Shown in pieces: positions 34,304-49,300 of a stretch of DNA of 64,000 nucleotides (positions are counted from its first letter, which is position 1; every line of letters begins with the position of its first letter). The notes beneath the pieces were generated by a model. That model had not been told where the DNA came from. It searched no databases and worked only from the letters and a program-made list of their open reading frames with translations. This DNA is from Siniperca chuatsi (lineage: Eukaryota > Chordata > Actinopteri > Centrarchiformes > Sinipercidae). Position numbers and translations under genes: made by a program. The stretch lies in NCBI RefSeq assembly GCF_020085105.1, contig NC_058051.1, positions 25,391,455-25,455,454 of the forward strand, read 5' to 3'.

Positions 34304-37300
34304 ACCTGGTCAGAAAACCTCAAACCTTTCACCTGGTCCTGTACCCCTTTAAGTCAAACTGAAAGTAAAATATCAGGGCAGTGTGGAGACAGACGCCTAT
34401 GTAGCAGAATTTGGTTCTGAGTGGACAGATGGATTTGAAGGCATACGGCTCGAGGGGCTCAAACTCGCCCTCATACAGAATTACAAATCCACCTTACTAT
34501 CTTCCTTGTGACAACCTGTGGTATCATTACAACTGCAGGGAAATCAGTGGCTGACCCAGAATGAAGCTGTAAACGTTATCATAATGTGTACTATAGGGCT
34601 AGACAGGGAAGTATACGCACAAGAGGAAGCCAAAGAAACAGATGGTGTTAAAAAAAAAGCCAATGCAATGGTTATTTATTTTCAAAAAGATGAATCCTCT
34701 GACCATTCGCCACTGAATGTTAAAGGGGATAGACTATCATCATAATCTGCATCATAACATTGTCTGGCTTCACATTCCAGTGGTATTCTGTCATATAAAT
34801 GCTTCTCATAAATATTTTGTTTTCAACGTCAAATAGACATATACACATACAGCACAACCAAGCGCACTTTTTATGTATAACTACCATTGCTTATGATAAA
34901 TCTGTATTCCCGTACTGTGAATATACCTTTTTTTTTTTTTTTTTTTTAATAGTCAGAACAGGTGGAGAGACAAACAACACTCAAGGCTGCAAAACAAGGA
35001 GGTAGGAGAAATGCTACTGAAAAACAGCAAGTGATGCTAACATGATCGTTCACTTAAATAATCGTGAGAGACACCAGGCTTAGGTTCGACTTCTTGAACC
35101 ACGCTAGTGCCAACAGTTGCTATTCCAGTCAAGCGCTTAAGGAGTGTGTAACAACTAACGTTACATTTTTCACCTGTATTTTGTAAAATAATGTGTAATA
35201 TTGATTTGACCACCAAATGAAGACATCACACAAAAATCGCAAAATTGTAAATAACATTTCCTCATAGCTCCAGATGCAGACTGGTGTAGCAGCTGTGGTG
35301 ATTTACTCACTGAAGAAATCTTAGAGGCCCAAGCTGCCTTACAAAAAAATTTGAATCATGTCTTAACCCTATATATCCAGACCGGTCATATTTCTAAATT
35401 GGCTAATTTTAACAGAGTTAACTTCATTGGTCCTGTTGTCATCACAGGTCTGGAGACCACGCTGCTGGTGATGGCATTGACTCCTTTACACACAGTAGAA
35501 TAGTATATTTGCAGATTTGTAAATGAGGTAATCAGCGTTAGGCTAAATAGGGAACCCTGTCATTGACACACATGCCCACTTCATTCACCAGCAAAGCAAA
35601 AAAGATTTCCTCAATCAGCAGGACAGGACTGTGGAAACTGAAATCAACTTTGGAATGCAGAGGAGCCAACTTTTTTTTTTTGTGAAGGTGCACTATGAAA
35701 CTATTTGATTGTAACTCATCACATGCCCTGATTCAGAGTCCTTCCCCTCATGACATGGGCTCCTTTGTATTTCCCCAGATAAGCCACTCAAAGTAAAACA
35801 GGCAACCCATTATCTTTCATCTTTTTAGTTTGGAATGAATTAAGGCTGCCTCAGCAGCAGATCAATGCCTGCTTTAAGTCCAGCTGTGAGAGGATTGTTA
35901 ATAGCTTGTGAGTTGCAATGAGGTGGCAACATCTACAGTGAAGCGGACTAAAAATAAAAATATGAAAAGGGACAACCACTACTAAAATGTCACAGAACAT
36001 GCAGTATACATCCTTTCCTACAATAGGCTATTCCTAATAGCACATTCAAGGGGGCTCATAATGGGCAAATTCTCTGATATGGCTCTGCTTTGGAGTAATC
36101 AAGCTTTGTGTGAGACTACTTCCATCGTAGGAGTCGATAAGGTGCTCCATCAGAAGACTGCTGCCTTATTTCACCTGCACAAATACTTTGTGTCATTCAG
36201 TTCAACAGTAAACACTGGAAACTGTTTTGAACATTTGTTTTCCTTCGTGTAAATACCCGCCCCCCCCCCGAAGACACATCCTCTGCTGGTGAAAACAAAC
36301 AGCACTTTCAAGGGGAATGTTTCTCTAAAACCACAATCACAGGATCTCCAAGTAACAAATTCTGAAAACACATAGGCTATACAGTAGATATAAATCTCAT
36401 GAGTTTCTTAACTGTACAAGCTTTAGGCTACACGCTGAAAAGGGAGGGGCACGTAAGGACCCTTAATGCTTAACATTGAAAACAAATATAAGGCATTTCA
36501 TATTTCCTTTTATCCGCATACATCACTGACAGCAGGTCTAAATATTTTTGAGAAAACATTTCATTCAAGGAGGAAAAGGATGCATATACACATCTACACA
36601 TGCAAATGAACATGTCTACCGGCTATAAAACCAGAAGTCCAAACCACAATACCATCAAAGTCCATCCATAAGAAGAAAAAAATAAAATAAAAATAATGCA
36701 CCTACTCAAATCTATCAGTTAACTTGTGCACAGTCCTTTCTCTGAGCAGGCAGCTTTTAAAGTTGGACATTGATCACAGTTTCAAGAATGGAATATCAAA
36801 CACTCCACTATCAAATGCCACCTCTCTGAATACAAACAAGGAGGACCACTTGAAATCCTTCATTTGCTACAGACAAGTGACTTTTGGTGTTAACAATAAG
36901 GGCATATTAAATAATTTTTTTTTCAACTGAGGAAGCAATGATAAACAAAAGGTTATTGCACTTTTATCTTTTGTCTATTTCAAACGAGGTCAGCTTGAGA
37001 GAAGATGATTCATGCCTTAATGTCGTGGTAAGACAACAAATGTTACGTCACGTCTATAGTATGATCACACTGTTATTAACACTGCACACAGCTACTACTG
37101 CAACCCTACTTGTAGTCACTCTACCCTAAATAACACAGAACAATCTCTACAATCAATTTGCAACACAGTCACAACAAACAGTTTGCCTAAACTTGATCTT
37201 GAATGCAGGTATTGCATCATTTCACAACTTGGTTTGTATTGTGAAGTTACTAATCGTCGATGAATACCAAAGAGTTGAGAAGAACAATCAGAAGAAGCTC

Positions 37301-38960
37301 TGAAATTCCAGACAATGGTCTTTCTACAGTCAGTGTGTTACTGACAATCAAACCTCATGTTTTCTACACTCAGAGGAGTCTGGTGTTTTTACTCTCATCT
37401 TTGCCTAAATTTGGTCTACAGGCTCCTTCACGCCTTGGTGTTGGGAGAGCCAACTGAGCCCCGAGTTGCCTTCTTTGGATTTGTGCTTTCGTACTTTTGA
37501 TCCCCATCCATTCAATGTTTGATGTGCCCTAAATCGCATAAGTAATGTGCAATTTATTCTGCCACCCAAAGGGAGCACTCAGTCACTGGAAATGTATCAT
37601 GAAATCCAGACTAATACAGAAGGAGTTATTTAGGCTTTTTTCTTCTTCTTATAATTCAGATCACATTGGTTTGAAATAATCTTACTCAGAGGGAATATGA
37701 GCCCATCTAGTGTAGTTGTGTACGTTCAGTGTAATTTCTTTTTCCCATTATAAGGCTTCGGGGAAATACAAATGGAAGACCGTACCTTGCGGTAGTAATA
37801 AATAAAAGGCACCATGCCACCACTGTGCTCGATACTACACAGGTCTTATTGGTGGGGGAAATTATTAACCAAGTGTTCAGGCAGGGAAGGCTGTCAAACT
37901 AGCATTAGTCATACAGTAAAATTTTATTGTTTTGACTTACAGAGGTAATGTTTTATAGCTACCTTCATTTCCCATCTTAAATTAGACTGTACCCTTCACC
38001 CTATATGACCTGCACCAGATAACAGACTTGTCTGTTGGGTGTAATGAAGACAAACATGTTGAAACAGGGCAACTATGCTTTTCTGTTCTAAAAAAAGGGA
38101 CTTGTGCATGTTCAGGTTCGACATGCATATATTGAAAAGTCACTCACACACACTATAAGAGAGAAATCTACATGACTGGCATCAGGAAAAACAAGAAGAA
38201 ATCACAGAGGATAAATGTCAGCGTCGTCACACAAAATATCACTGATGAGGTAAAACTGCAGGTCCAATATAAAGTACAAGGTGCAGTTGGCTGCCCCTTT
38301 GTAAGGTAGGAAACATGAGACATCTGCCGACACTAATCAAAACACTTCCGCATAGATACATCTCTGATTTAGGCTGGTTTAAGCAGAATTACACTACCTA
38401 CGACAAGATGGATCACAAGATTTTAACTCTTTGTTAGCATAGCTGTACAAGCATTTTTCATAAGAATTTTCTTTCCATCAATATTTTTTTGAGGTACACC
38501 ACTTTAATCCCCAGTGTCATTTGGCTCTGGATGATGGAGAAGCCAAAGTTGATTGTTTACGAGTGAATTCTGAATTCATTCATTCATTCACAGTGGCAAA
38601 TATGGCGATATCCTAACCCCTCAGAACAATCTCTGCACCATGGCAACCTTGAGCTATGTGCTACCTCAATTGATTTGTGTGCTTCTCGACACCCAAAGAT
38701 GTCTGCAAGACCAAAATTAGCCAAAACTTAGTTTTTTAGCAATCCAACTAAGTAGCATAACTCTACAGGTGATGCAACGTATCAGGTACTTCCTTTTTCA
38801 GCTTTTAAGGCAAAAGGCTCAACAGTGGATCAGAGAGTTGAATTGAAATTTGCCATTTACTTCAAGTAAGAACCGAGACATCCATTGAGGCAAATCAATT
38901 CTATACCGTATTATACCATGCTTTTTTTGGGACATCAAAAACTTTTTTTTTTCCTGGTAA

Positions 38961-38982
38961 CACACACACACACACACACACA
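38961..38982. repeat. (CA)11 microsatellite
   Basis: Perfect CA dinucleotide run in the presumed ankrd52 3'UTR. Another CA run lies at 45747-45767 in the last ankrd52 intron. Confidence 0.9.
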
Positions 38983-41900
38983 ATAAACCATTTCATTAAA
39001 CAAACACACAACCTAGGGATTGCTTTGCCAATACCAAAGGGACTAACTATATTCTTCAAAAATGTCCAATTATACAATAGACCAACAGCAAATTTTAACA
39101 GAATACTTGCATTTAAGTACTAATATCCCATGCAAATATTTATATAGTTTTTCTTTAACTAACATAATTGGTGAAAAGACATGCAGCTCCAAACACAAAA
39201 CTGTAATAATCCTGCCTACTTCTGAATAAGTTACTGACCAAGTAAGTATGATTTATGTCTAAAGGCAAATAAAGGTTCCTATGGCACTAAATGGGTGTAG
39301 CTTAGGTGCGTTTCTGTCAAATATAGGCTATTTACGAGTATGTGTGATCATATCTACTGTAGACCTTTTTGTCCCTCTTGTTTTACTGTACTGTAAGGCA
39401 ATCTCAATGGAATGGATGGACATGAATGTTAAATTCATCTGAACTCTTGTCCTCTGTTTACCTTGTAGGCTACACTCCACACAAATATATATGTATAGAG
39501 AAAGAAGAATGATATTACACAACAGCAGGCCTATACTCCAAGAATCATGCCAAAAAAAAACCCCTATCCAGAACCTCAATGCAGGAAGACTACTACACAT
39601 ACTGTATAATATGTAGAGAATTAGGTTATTACATGCTACCTGTATTATCATATCTACGCAAGACAAATGAAGAGCAACAGTTTAAAGTCGGGAGAAAGCA
39701 AATTGTCCTGCTCTAAACTGACCCTACATTCATTTCAGTCAGAATATTCATGGCTCAGATTTGATGGTCAGACTGTAAACTGCTTGAACATATGCATAAA
39801 TCCATTGCTGCTTTACTAAGAAGTTTTCCCCTCGACACATTTTGGCAAACAGGCCTTATTTGTGACCAAAGATTATAACATCTAACCCGCATTTAAATCT
39901 TCCATTGGCATTTATGCTATGATTTACTGAATTGGCCTAAATGGATGGCAGTGCAATATTTGTGCTGCACACTATTACACACACTCTCTATTGCTACAAT
40001 TGGACCTTTCATTGCTTTCTGACACCAGATATATTGTATATGCTCCACTTGTTCAACAGCTATATCAAAATTGTGATTTAGCTCCATGCACAATCACTCA
40101 GTTATCACTGGTACACACAAATTAAAAAAAGCATGTATAAGAATACTGTGATACAACAAAAGGATTCAGTTGCAACTTGTATAGTTGCAGGGCAATGGCT
40201 CCATTTACTGGTCACATAAGGACATCACAAAAGAAGAAAATCCCTGCCCAAACAGACAGCACCTACAGATGGCAGAGAGAGTGTGTAGAGTATTTTGAGG
40301 AGCTTGCCTGAGGTGTCTGTTGAGTCACTGGACTGACTTTTAGTGACTTAGGCCAAAGTCTGTATTATTAACAGTAGGCTGGGTAATGTAACCTTGTCAC
40401 TCTTTTGGGCAGGTTGCCCAGAAATAGATAACACAAAAAAGTCAGTGGGCAGTGGACACTGTCCCGAAGTACTTAGAGACGCTGTTTTTTTTTTGTTTTG
40501 TTTTTTAAATAATGCATCGTTAGAGTACAATTTTGTTGCAGCCTTTGTTTGTCTTTTGCAACCCTACCTTCCTGTATTCAGCAGCAACACACATGCATGT
40601 AAACATAAGTACATACATTACATCTGCTCTATTTTGCACACTTAGAACCTGAATGTACTAAAGTGCGTGCTTTGACTATCTAATTAAGTGCTGTGGGATT
40701 AGGGTTAAAAAGGAACTAAATTATGGAACATCCTATCAAAAAAATGTAGACATACTCATCCTGCTGAGATCTGATTGGGTTAATAAATTCTGCCTGCTGC
40801 TTCAGCACAGATCCTGAGATTACAAAAAATGATGTACCTATCCCTAATATTAATAATAATATAACAGTTCTCCTGAAAATTATAAATTGATCAAGAGAAC
40901 AAAAGCTGGGGGTCACTAATTAGTTCCATTTCATTTCAGTCAGTTATGGAGGTCAATTGAAATGCCAACTACGAATCTACGACATTAACTCTGAGAAATC
41001 ACTGCTCTGAAATGGTCAGTTTTAGTAAATCAAGTAAAATAAGCTAACATGAAAAGACTTTTCACAGGGGTATTTAACGACATAGGCTAGTCTAGGTCCT
41101 CATCTCTCATCCAGTCGACTAATGTGTGCAATTGTGCCACTTCATTACCAGTGGATATGAAGTTATCACACCAATGAAAACAATCTGACTCAGTATAATT
41201 TAACCACCAGCAGATGGTCTAAAAAAAAAAAAAAAAACCCGACAAAATCGCATAGATATAACATCTAAAAGTCACAAACAGCTCTAGTGGTCCAATACAA
41301 TCATCTTTAGTATGCTTAGTACCAGAAATGGGATGAGGAGACAACAAAATGAACACCAAAAAAAGCACATATTTGGATTTCTGCTATTCCTGAAATCTAA
41401 ACAACAGGTATTGGCCTAAGCAAAGATCCCTCTCCTTTTCCTCTTAGCCCTATTTGCTTCTATAAGGGATATCAACTCCCTGGTCATTGATAATGCCGGA
41501 TCACACAAAGATATGCCGGGCAATTTATTTTCCACTAGATACTATGGTGCAACTGTGGTTCAATGCTGTTGTTATCAAATAGGTGGAAAGATAATCAGTC
41601 TCAGGGCTCATCATACTCTGCCATTACGCAATCCAACTGAAATGATGTGTTACGGAAGGCATGGGTCAAAAGGCATTTCATGAGATGCCATAAAGGCGAT
41701 CCAGTGCATTTGTGTTGACACTGACAGTAAAATGCCCGGCACACACACAGCCATTCGTTTAGTCTTTAGGTAATTTTTCATGAAATAATAAAAACGAAAA
41801 AAAGAGAAAAAAAATCAAACACATTCCAGGGAAACAAAAGCCCTTGTGACAGTGATTGTCTATTCAATAACGTTAAACAAAAAGGCCAAAAGAAAATATT

Positions 41901-43355
41901 GCTTGAAAACTTATCTATTCAAATTGATCAGAGTTGACCACCAAGAAGTTGAGATATGAGCTATTAGATGTTTAAGACTAGTTCACTAGCTCCAAGAAAT
42001 ACTCCATTAGTGAGAGCTTGTTAAAACCACAATGCTAATGGCAGGTTCAACTTCAGAAACACAAAGAAAAAAACCAAAACTGAATTGCTCTCTTTCGATA
42101 ATTAGGCCATTTGAATTCTGAAATTTTTCCAAAAAAACAAAAACAAAAAAACACTGTGAAAGAGATGGGAAATAAATTGAAATGGCTTGTTCATTTATGT
42201 GCTCAGATATATGATGCTTTGATGAGGTGTTGTTGGCAGATATTACTAGTAAAGCCTTCATCTAGAAATAAACAAGGCCTCAGTCAGTCACTATCCTACA
42301 GTAGTTCTCTTGTCCTACAAAAAGAGAACATTAGGCCTACGGACCCTGGGTGAAGATGAAGCAGCTGCTAAACGAGTTGACGAGGTATATCAAGATCTAT
42401 TGTCTTTCTCTATACAGTACAGTTCATCTCAAATAAATAATTTATAGCCATAATAGTGTTGATCAACTTTGGTCATAAGTTATATGCTTAGAAACATTCT
42501 AGCTTAACAAACACTTATTTAGCATCTTTAAAACATGAAGTCAGCATTAACAACAAATCGATGTTACAACGCTGACCCGAACATGGCTCTCCTTTGGAAG
42601 AAGACATGCTAATGTATTCAGCAGCATTACCAAATTACCTTAAAATGCCAAACAATTCTAGGCCGTACATTTAAAGTACACTATGGAGTTAACATCTTTG
42701 TGACCCTTTTCCAAATTTCAGATTGTACTGTAGTACACAAGCATTGCACTCTTCAGCAAAATTTAGATTTTCCCTTGTGTCGTTCCTTCATAAAAATCTA
42801 AGCTAATGGACAATTAAACACAAAAAAAGAAAGAAAAAAATTATCAAAAAACAAACAAAGAAACTCTTTGATCACTCTTTTGGGAAGGCTGTATGTTCCT
42901 CTACAAGGTCACCACAACTGATTAAACATGATATGACTTTTATACTGAATGATATGAAGAGAAAGACAGCCGAGGATACAGAGATTTCCATGCTCTTAGA
43001 TGTCGGTTATATAATTATGTCAACATGGTTTTAAAGGGTTAAATGATTTAGAGATGGCCAGATTGCTAGTGTTTGTTTTGGATGGCACACTTCATCTGAG
43101 TGACCTTGTAGAGCAATCCGCCTCTACATATTAAGCACTACTTGGAGATGGAGGAATGGGATCTAATTGCATATTAGGTTTGACTGCACCTCAAGAGAAG
43201 ACCAAACACTCACACACACACAGACACACAAACACATACATACACAGAACAGACATGTGGGTGGGTGCTCTCCTGGTCCTCTGGGCCATGTTAAAGGGAG
43301 TCCCCCCCTGGTGGTGATGATGGTGATAGCAGCTGACTGAGGGGGGCACGTGACC

Positions 43356-46300
43356 TCACTCAGACAGACACCCGTCCAGGCCGACCGGTGCACCGTGACG
43401 GTCTTTGACGTAGCCGTTGTGGAGGCCGTTGCTGGGCAGGGGGGCACAGGCGGCGGTGATGCCGCAGTGCTTCAGCAAGTTGAGACCCGGGGACGGGGAG
43501 ACGGTGGGAGAGGAGCAGGAGCAGGAGGAAGGGTCCCGCTGGGGGAAAGGCTTCATGGTAGAGAGGATCAGAGCCAGGCAGTCAGCCACGTCCTTGTTGG
43601 GAGCACAGGCCAGGGCTGGGGTGTGGCCTGATGGACAAACAATAAATTCACATTAGTGCACACAACTTGAACATCACATGTGAATTACATCTGGCAAACA
43701 TTTATAGTTAATAATAATGCTGCTCCAACCAATATTTTTATATTAACGATGGATGAAATGACTATGTGTAATGTCAAAATGTGTTGCTCGTAGTAATGAA
43801 CCCACAGAATTATTATCCAATTCTGCAGCTTCTATCAGTTCAATGGAGCGTTTTAGCATCTTTGTTTTGTTTTTTGGTTCACTCTCACCACTCATCAGTG
43901 TCGTTATAAGACGCAGTGGGCAGCTTTTTTCAGCTAAAAAGCTCTAAAAACCCAGTGTACACTATCTGCTCAGCCCCAAACAGTAGACAGACAGACACAG
44001 TTAGCAACTAGCTGGTGAACATAGTGGAGCATTTAGAGAGAGCTAAAGAGTCAGATATTTCCCTCAGGAGGTAGTGGAGAAGTTCAGTGCACGTGCAGAG
44101 CAGCCACCCCACACTAAACTCCTATATTAGCCTACATTAGTCTCATGTTTTACCTGTAAGACTCACGTTTTAATGCCTTTGTTCATCATCTGTGATGTGA
44201 AATCATCATATTTGTCATCACAAGTGTGTATCCTGGTAAGAGTTCAGGTATAAAATCCTAGCACACCATGAAGCTTCTCTCTTGCCAGGCTGCTGAAAGC
44301 CCTGTCAGCTGAACACTCAGTCACACTGGATGGCAGTAGAGGAGGGTTGTACCAGCATCTGGATCAGAAGCAGTTGAGCCGACTTCATTGACAGTCAGCT
44401 CCGGCTCCAGCTCAGCTAGTTTTGTTGTTACGCCATTTTGAGACAAGACTCAGTTTATTAAGTTTACAGCCTGCCATGCTGTTGCTCCTGCACTGCTCTG
44501 TGTACAATGACGCAGCTTGAAAAAAAATAAAATAAATAGAAACAAGTGCAGTGATTCGACTGACAAAATGCGAGTCGACTCAGGTTCTTACTGACTGATA
44601 ACTCGAATAATCGACTTTTAGGAGGGCAGCCCTAGTGTAAATAAGTCACTGTTTTCTAAGTTCACCATTTACCTTTATAAAAAGGTGATAATATGTCAAT
44701 GTGGTGTTTACAGCTTGTTAGCTGGCACCAAGTGGCCCAAAACGCTATTAATGCAGGTTCAAATAATCAAACTAAGATTTTTGTATATTTAACTAATTTA
44801 AACACAAATAAAGCACCAACATCTGAAAGTTAAAAGGGACAGTCTCCCCAAAATCAAAAACACATATTTGTGAGTTTTGGAGATATAGGCCGTAGAGATG
44901 TGTCTTTTTTTTTCTTCTATTTTTTTATATAAATATAATGGGACAACATAGCACTGGGCTTGTGGTGCTCAAAGTGTCAAAAAAAAAAATACATTTCAAA
45001 AACTCAGCAATGTTTCTTTCCATAAATCGTGACCCGGTTACTCAAGATAATCCACAAATGTGTTAGCTCACAACTGCTCACAACAAGGTCTGTGGATTAT
45101 CTTGAACCAAGTGCCATATAGCCCCATTATATAAAAAAAAAAAATGCAGACATCTCTACAGCAGATATCTCCAAAACTCAGCAACTCACACCAAAACAAT
45201 CTAGATGGATAAATAGCACTACAGGTAAGAGGAAAAATGTGTATTATTGATTTTAGGGTGAACTGTCCCTAAGAGTCGGCTACCAAGCAGCACCACACTC
45301 ACAAGCTCTGGTGTCAGAAAATCTAAAAAAAAACTCACAAACAATACAAAAACAAAATTGTTGCACCGTGCAAACAAATGTTGTTTGGTAGCCAACTCCC
45401 ACATGTCCACAAGCACATGAACACACAGACTCAGGAGACTCCTTAAAATGCTTTCAACTTTACTTCCACACAATGTTAGCATAGGTTAAAAATTTATTTA
45501 TAAAAAATAAATAAAAATGTATATTGGATGGATTGTCTATCATAAGCAAGTTTCAGGACTGCACACATTTTCGTAACAAATGGCTATCGAGGAGACAGGA
45601 TTTTCTTTTTTTTTTTTTTAAATCTAAAACTATGTTGCGTTGTGGAAAACAGTCAGCAGAAAAGCATATATTATTTATAGTAAATAAGATAACACATTTT
45701 AAACGTTGTAAGATTCATTAAAAATTCCAAACTCATTACAATTTAACACACACACACACACACACAGCCATTTCAGCTCATCCAGCCTGATTACAGATAA
45801 AGTGCTAACAAAGCATGAAAAGGCCTCACCTTCCTCATCCACAGCCAGCACAGTGGCTCCTCTACTCAGCAGTGCCTGCACCACCGTAGCCAGGCCATTA
45901 CGTGCGGCAAGATGGAGGGGCCTGGAGGAGAATGAGGGAGTATGTCAGCGACAGCTGGCAGACCTACTATTCATCAACTAGTTTGCAATTCTAACATTAG
46001 AACATGTGGAGAACACCCTAAACTTTCAAAAGATTTTAAAAGATCCAGGATCCTTTTTGTTGGTAGCTTAAAAATGTTACTAGCTTCTCACATTTGCAGA
46101 GCACTGTTGGTGGCATTTATGAGTGTGGGACTGTGGATCTCCCCCAGAATCAGCAGGGCACACATCTCATGAGCCTGAGGAACAAAACAAAAAAACTGTA
46201 AATAAAATACATGGGCTTCTGTCTGTCAGAGTTGCTTACCATTCAAAGAAAGTGTACCTCATTACACTCAGGTGTAAAAATATTTCTGATTAGAGGAAGT

Positions 46301-49300
46301 ACTCATTCTTTCCAATAGGCATGGTGGTGTTAATGCTCAGCACACCACAGCGGAGCTCTGACTTTAGGATCTTGTGAATAACTGTGATGTGTACCTTGCT
46401 GCAGGCCAGGTGCAGGGCAGTGTTCCTGTTCTCATCCAGCAGTGTCAGGTCAGCCTTGGCCCGGTGAAGGAGGATGGCTGGACGACACCAAGACACAAAG
46501 ACATTAATTTCCTGCAACTACAGATGTCCAGATCTGACAATTATAGTAAGATGATATGCACAACAGACCTATTCAAGCCTAGAGTATGACTAACAGCTAT
46601 ATATTCTCAAGAAAACAGCTCTCTTAAGAATCCCACAAGAATAGCAGCTCAAAGACTTACCCACGGTGCCACTGTGTCCCTTGTCAGCAGCTACCATCAG
46701 AGCAGAGCGTCCGCTTTTGTCCACTGTATTGATCTCTGCTCCATGGCGAAGCACTAGCTGAAGTCCTGCGACATCCTCAGCAAATGCAGCAGCATGCAGT
46801 GGGGTCCTACAGGCACAGACAGAGACGGTTCGACCAATTACTGTATGATCATAGTTTCAACTTCAGGGGTTGTGGCCGGCATTAAGTACAAAGCACTAGG
46901 CATTCATGACTGTTTATTTGATAAGACAGAAGAAGGAATAGGTTTAGGCAACACTAGTAACTCTACAATGATGAGCAATACATTTGGTATTAGCTTAAAA
47001 ATGCTATTTCTTTAGGATCTACATTACATTCTTTCTCTCTGAAGTCTTTTGCTCTGCAGCCTCACCTTCCTTTGGCATCTCTGGTGTTAATCATGTGGAC
47101 CCCAGCAGATTCCAGCAGCCTCTCTGCAGCACCGCTGTGGCCATTCATCCTACAAGCAAGACGGGTTAGTAAATGAAATGATGATGCGGTATTTTTTTGA
47201 GTAAAAGTAATTAGTTTTGACACAAGACAAGAGCATATGCCAAGTTAATACTCACAGAGCACAGTGCAGGGGAGTGAAAGGGTTTCCCTCTTCATGGATA
47301 AATGTTTTAAATTCAAGTAAAACCTCCAAACAGTCTTCATGCCCTGAGAACAAACACACTCAGCATTATAGACAACAGATGTTACAGTGATTAATTGCAG
47401 GTTTGGGGGATTGGGCATTTCCAGTCGATCAAACTGAGCAAACCTTTGTACGCAGCCCAGTGTAATGGGGTGTATTGTTTGTTGTCCAGCAGTTTATCTT
47501 GTGGGTCTGTTGCCATGGTGGCCTGCACCAGACTGGCCAGGATCTCTGTGTGGCCTCTGGATGCAGCGTAGTGCAGCGGTGTCCTACCCTGGGCGTCCCG
47601 ACACAGTGCAGAAGCTTTGTGCTCCAACAGGGCTGTCACAGAGTCATCATGACCCAACACCGCCTGAACAAAGACCAGTAAGAGATGAGACAATATCCAC
47701 TGAAAAACTGAAAACAACAACTTAGACAACTTAGACTTTGAGAAAAAATAATGATTATAACTTCTTTACTTTAAAGATAGAAATCATTTTCCTTCTCCTT
47801 CAGGGTCATAGGAGCATTAATTTGATATTGGTTACTTTCCTGGACAGGGATTTCTTATTCTTAGATTAAGAATGTTATTCAATAGATATCTCATTTGAAA
47901 ATGTCTAAGCTAAATACCTGTCCAGGAATCTGGCCACCTAGTATGCCTGTGCTCTCTTGCTTTGACCCTTAAGACTCTGTTGTCAATGTTGACATCTACT
48001 GTATTAACCAATACTAGCACTTTACCAATGAATTAGTCTTGCACAAGTTTTTGTGGTGTAGCTGATGCTCTGCTACAATATGTAGCCACATGCAGTGTTT
48101 TTGACCTACCCCTCTGTGCAAAGCTGTGCTGCTCCTTTTGTCCTTGGCATCTGGCAAGGCACCCTTCTCCAGCAGGAAGTGGACGCAGTCAGTGTGACCT
48201 CCCAGAACAGCTAGCATCAGAGGAGTCCTGAAGGGGACAGAAGTGACATTAAAGATGTGTTTTTTCACTGTATGCTAATTGTTAAATTAGCTTTAGGCCT
48301 TAAACTGTTTTTGAAAGCTGAATGTACAAACTGAAGTCATGCTTTTCAAAGAGAACAACTCACTGGCCAAATTTGTCTGCAACGTTGGTGAGATCCCCCT
48401 CCTCCCCGTATTCAATCATCATGCGCAGGCAGTCTGAGTGACCATTGGCAGCTGGTATGAAACAAAGTACAAGAGGGAGAATAAAAAAAAAAAAAAAAAA
48501 AAAAGTATATTCACTATAACATAAAATTGACTCTATTCAGGATGGTAACAATCAGACAAAATGCTATGCAAATCTTCCAGCAGAGAGCAGTATACCTGCA
48601 ACATGAATTGGAGTCCACATGAGACGGTTGTCATTGAGGAGGCAGGAGGCCCCCTGAGCCAACAGCACCTCCACACAGCGGGTGTAGCCTTTCTGGGCAG
48701 CCAAGTAGAGCACAGAACGGCCCGCAGCATCCTGCATATCCACATAGGCTGCAGTCTCCGTCAGCACACGCAGCGCCTGCCAGTGACCCTTATCAGCCTA
48801 AGGGAGCAGAGGAAGGCAGTCAAAACAACTTTTAGTCAATGCTTGACTGCATTTAGTCATTTAGAGGTTGATTACAACCGGTGCTGACCCAGAGAGTTTG
48901 TTAAATCTAATCAAGTTTATTGTCCCATACACAATCATACACAGTACAATGTCTAGTGAAATTCGTTCTCTGCATTTAACCCATCCTAAGTACTAGGAGC
49001 AGTGTAAATGTGAGACTTACAGCAAGATGCAGTGGACTGACTGGAATACTGCTCTCTATGTCTCCTAGTGCATTAAAGGACATCTCCAGGAGCTAAAAAA
49101 TAAACCACAACGGTGGTTTTAATTTAATTTACTGAGAAAAGAAGTAAAACACAACATGCTGCACGTATTAGCATAAATCAAAATCTATACCTGAACATTT
49201 TTCACATGCACAGCCTGCAAAAATGATCCTATTAACTAATCCTTTTGGCTAAACAACACTTAATTACTTCTGAGAACATATTTCACTAAGCTAGAGCACA

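Larger units (their letters stand above)
33905..43355 (-). other. ankrd52: Probable ankrd52 3'UTR (very long)
   Basis: About 9.4 kb downstream of the ankrd52 stop contains no coding exon on either strand and few recognisable transposons, unlike the introns nearby. A minus-strand AATAAA (plus TTTATT at 33925-33930, context GTTCAATAAAGTGC) is a strong poly(A) signal. Mammalian ANKRD52 also has a long 3'UTR. Earlier poly(A) signals exist, so shorter isoforms are possible. A (CA)11 run lies at 38961-38982 and a G-run tract at 34231-34303. Confidence 0.45.
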
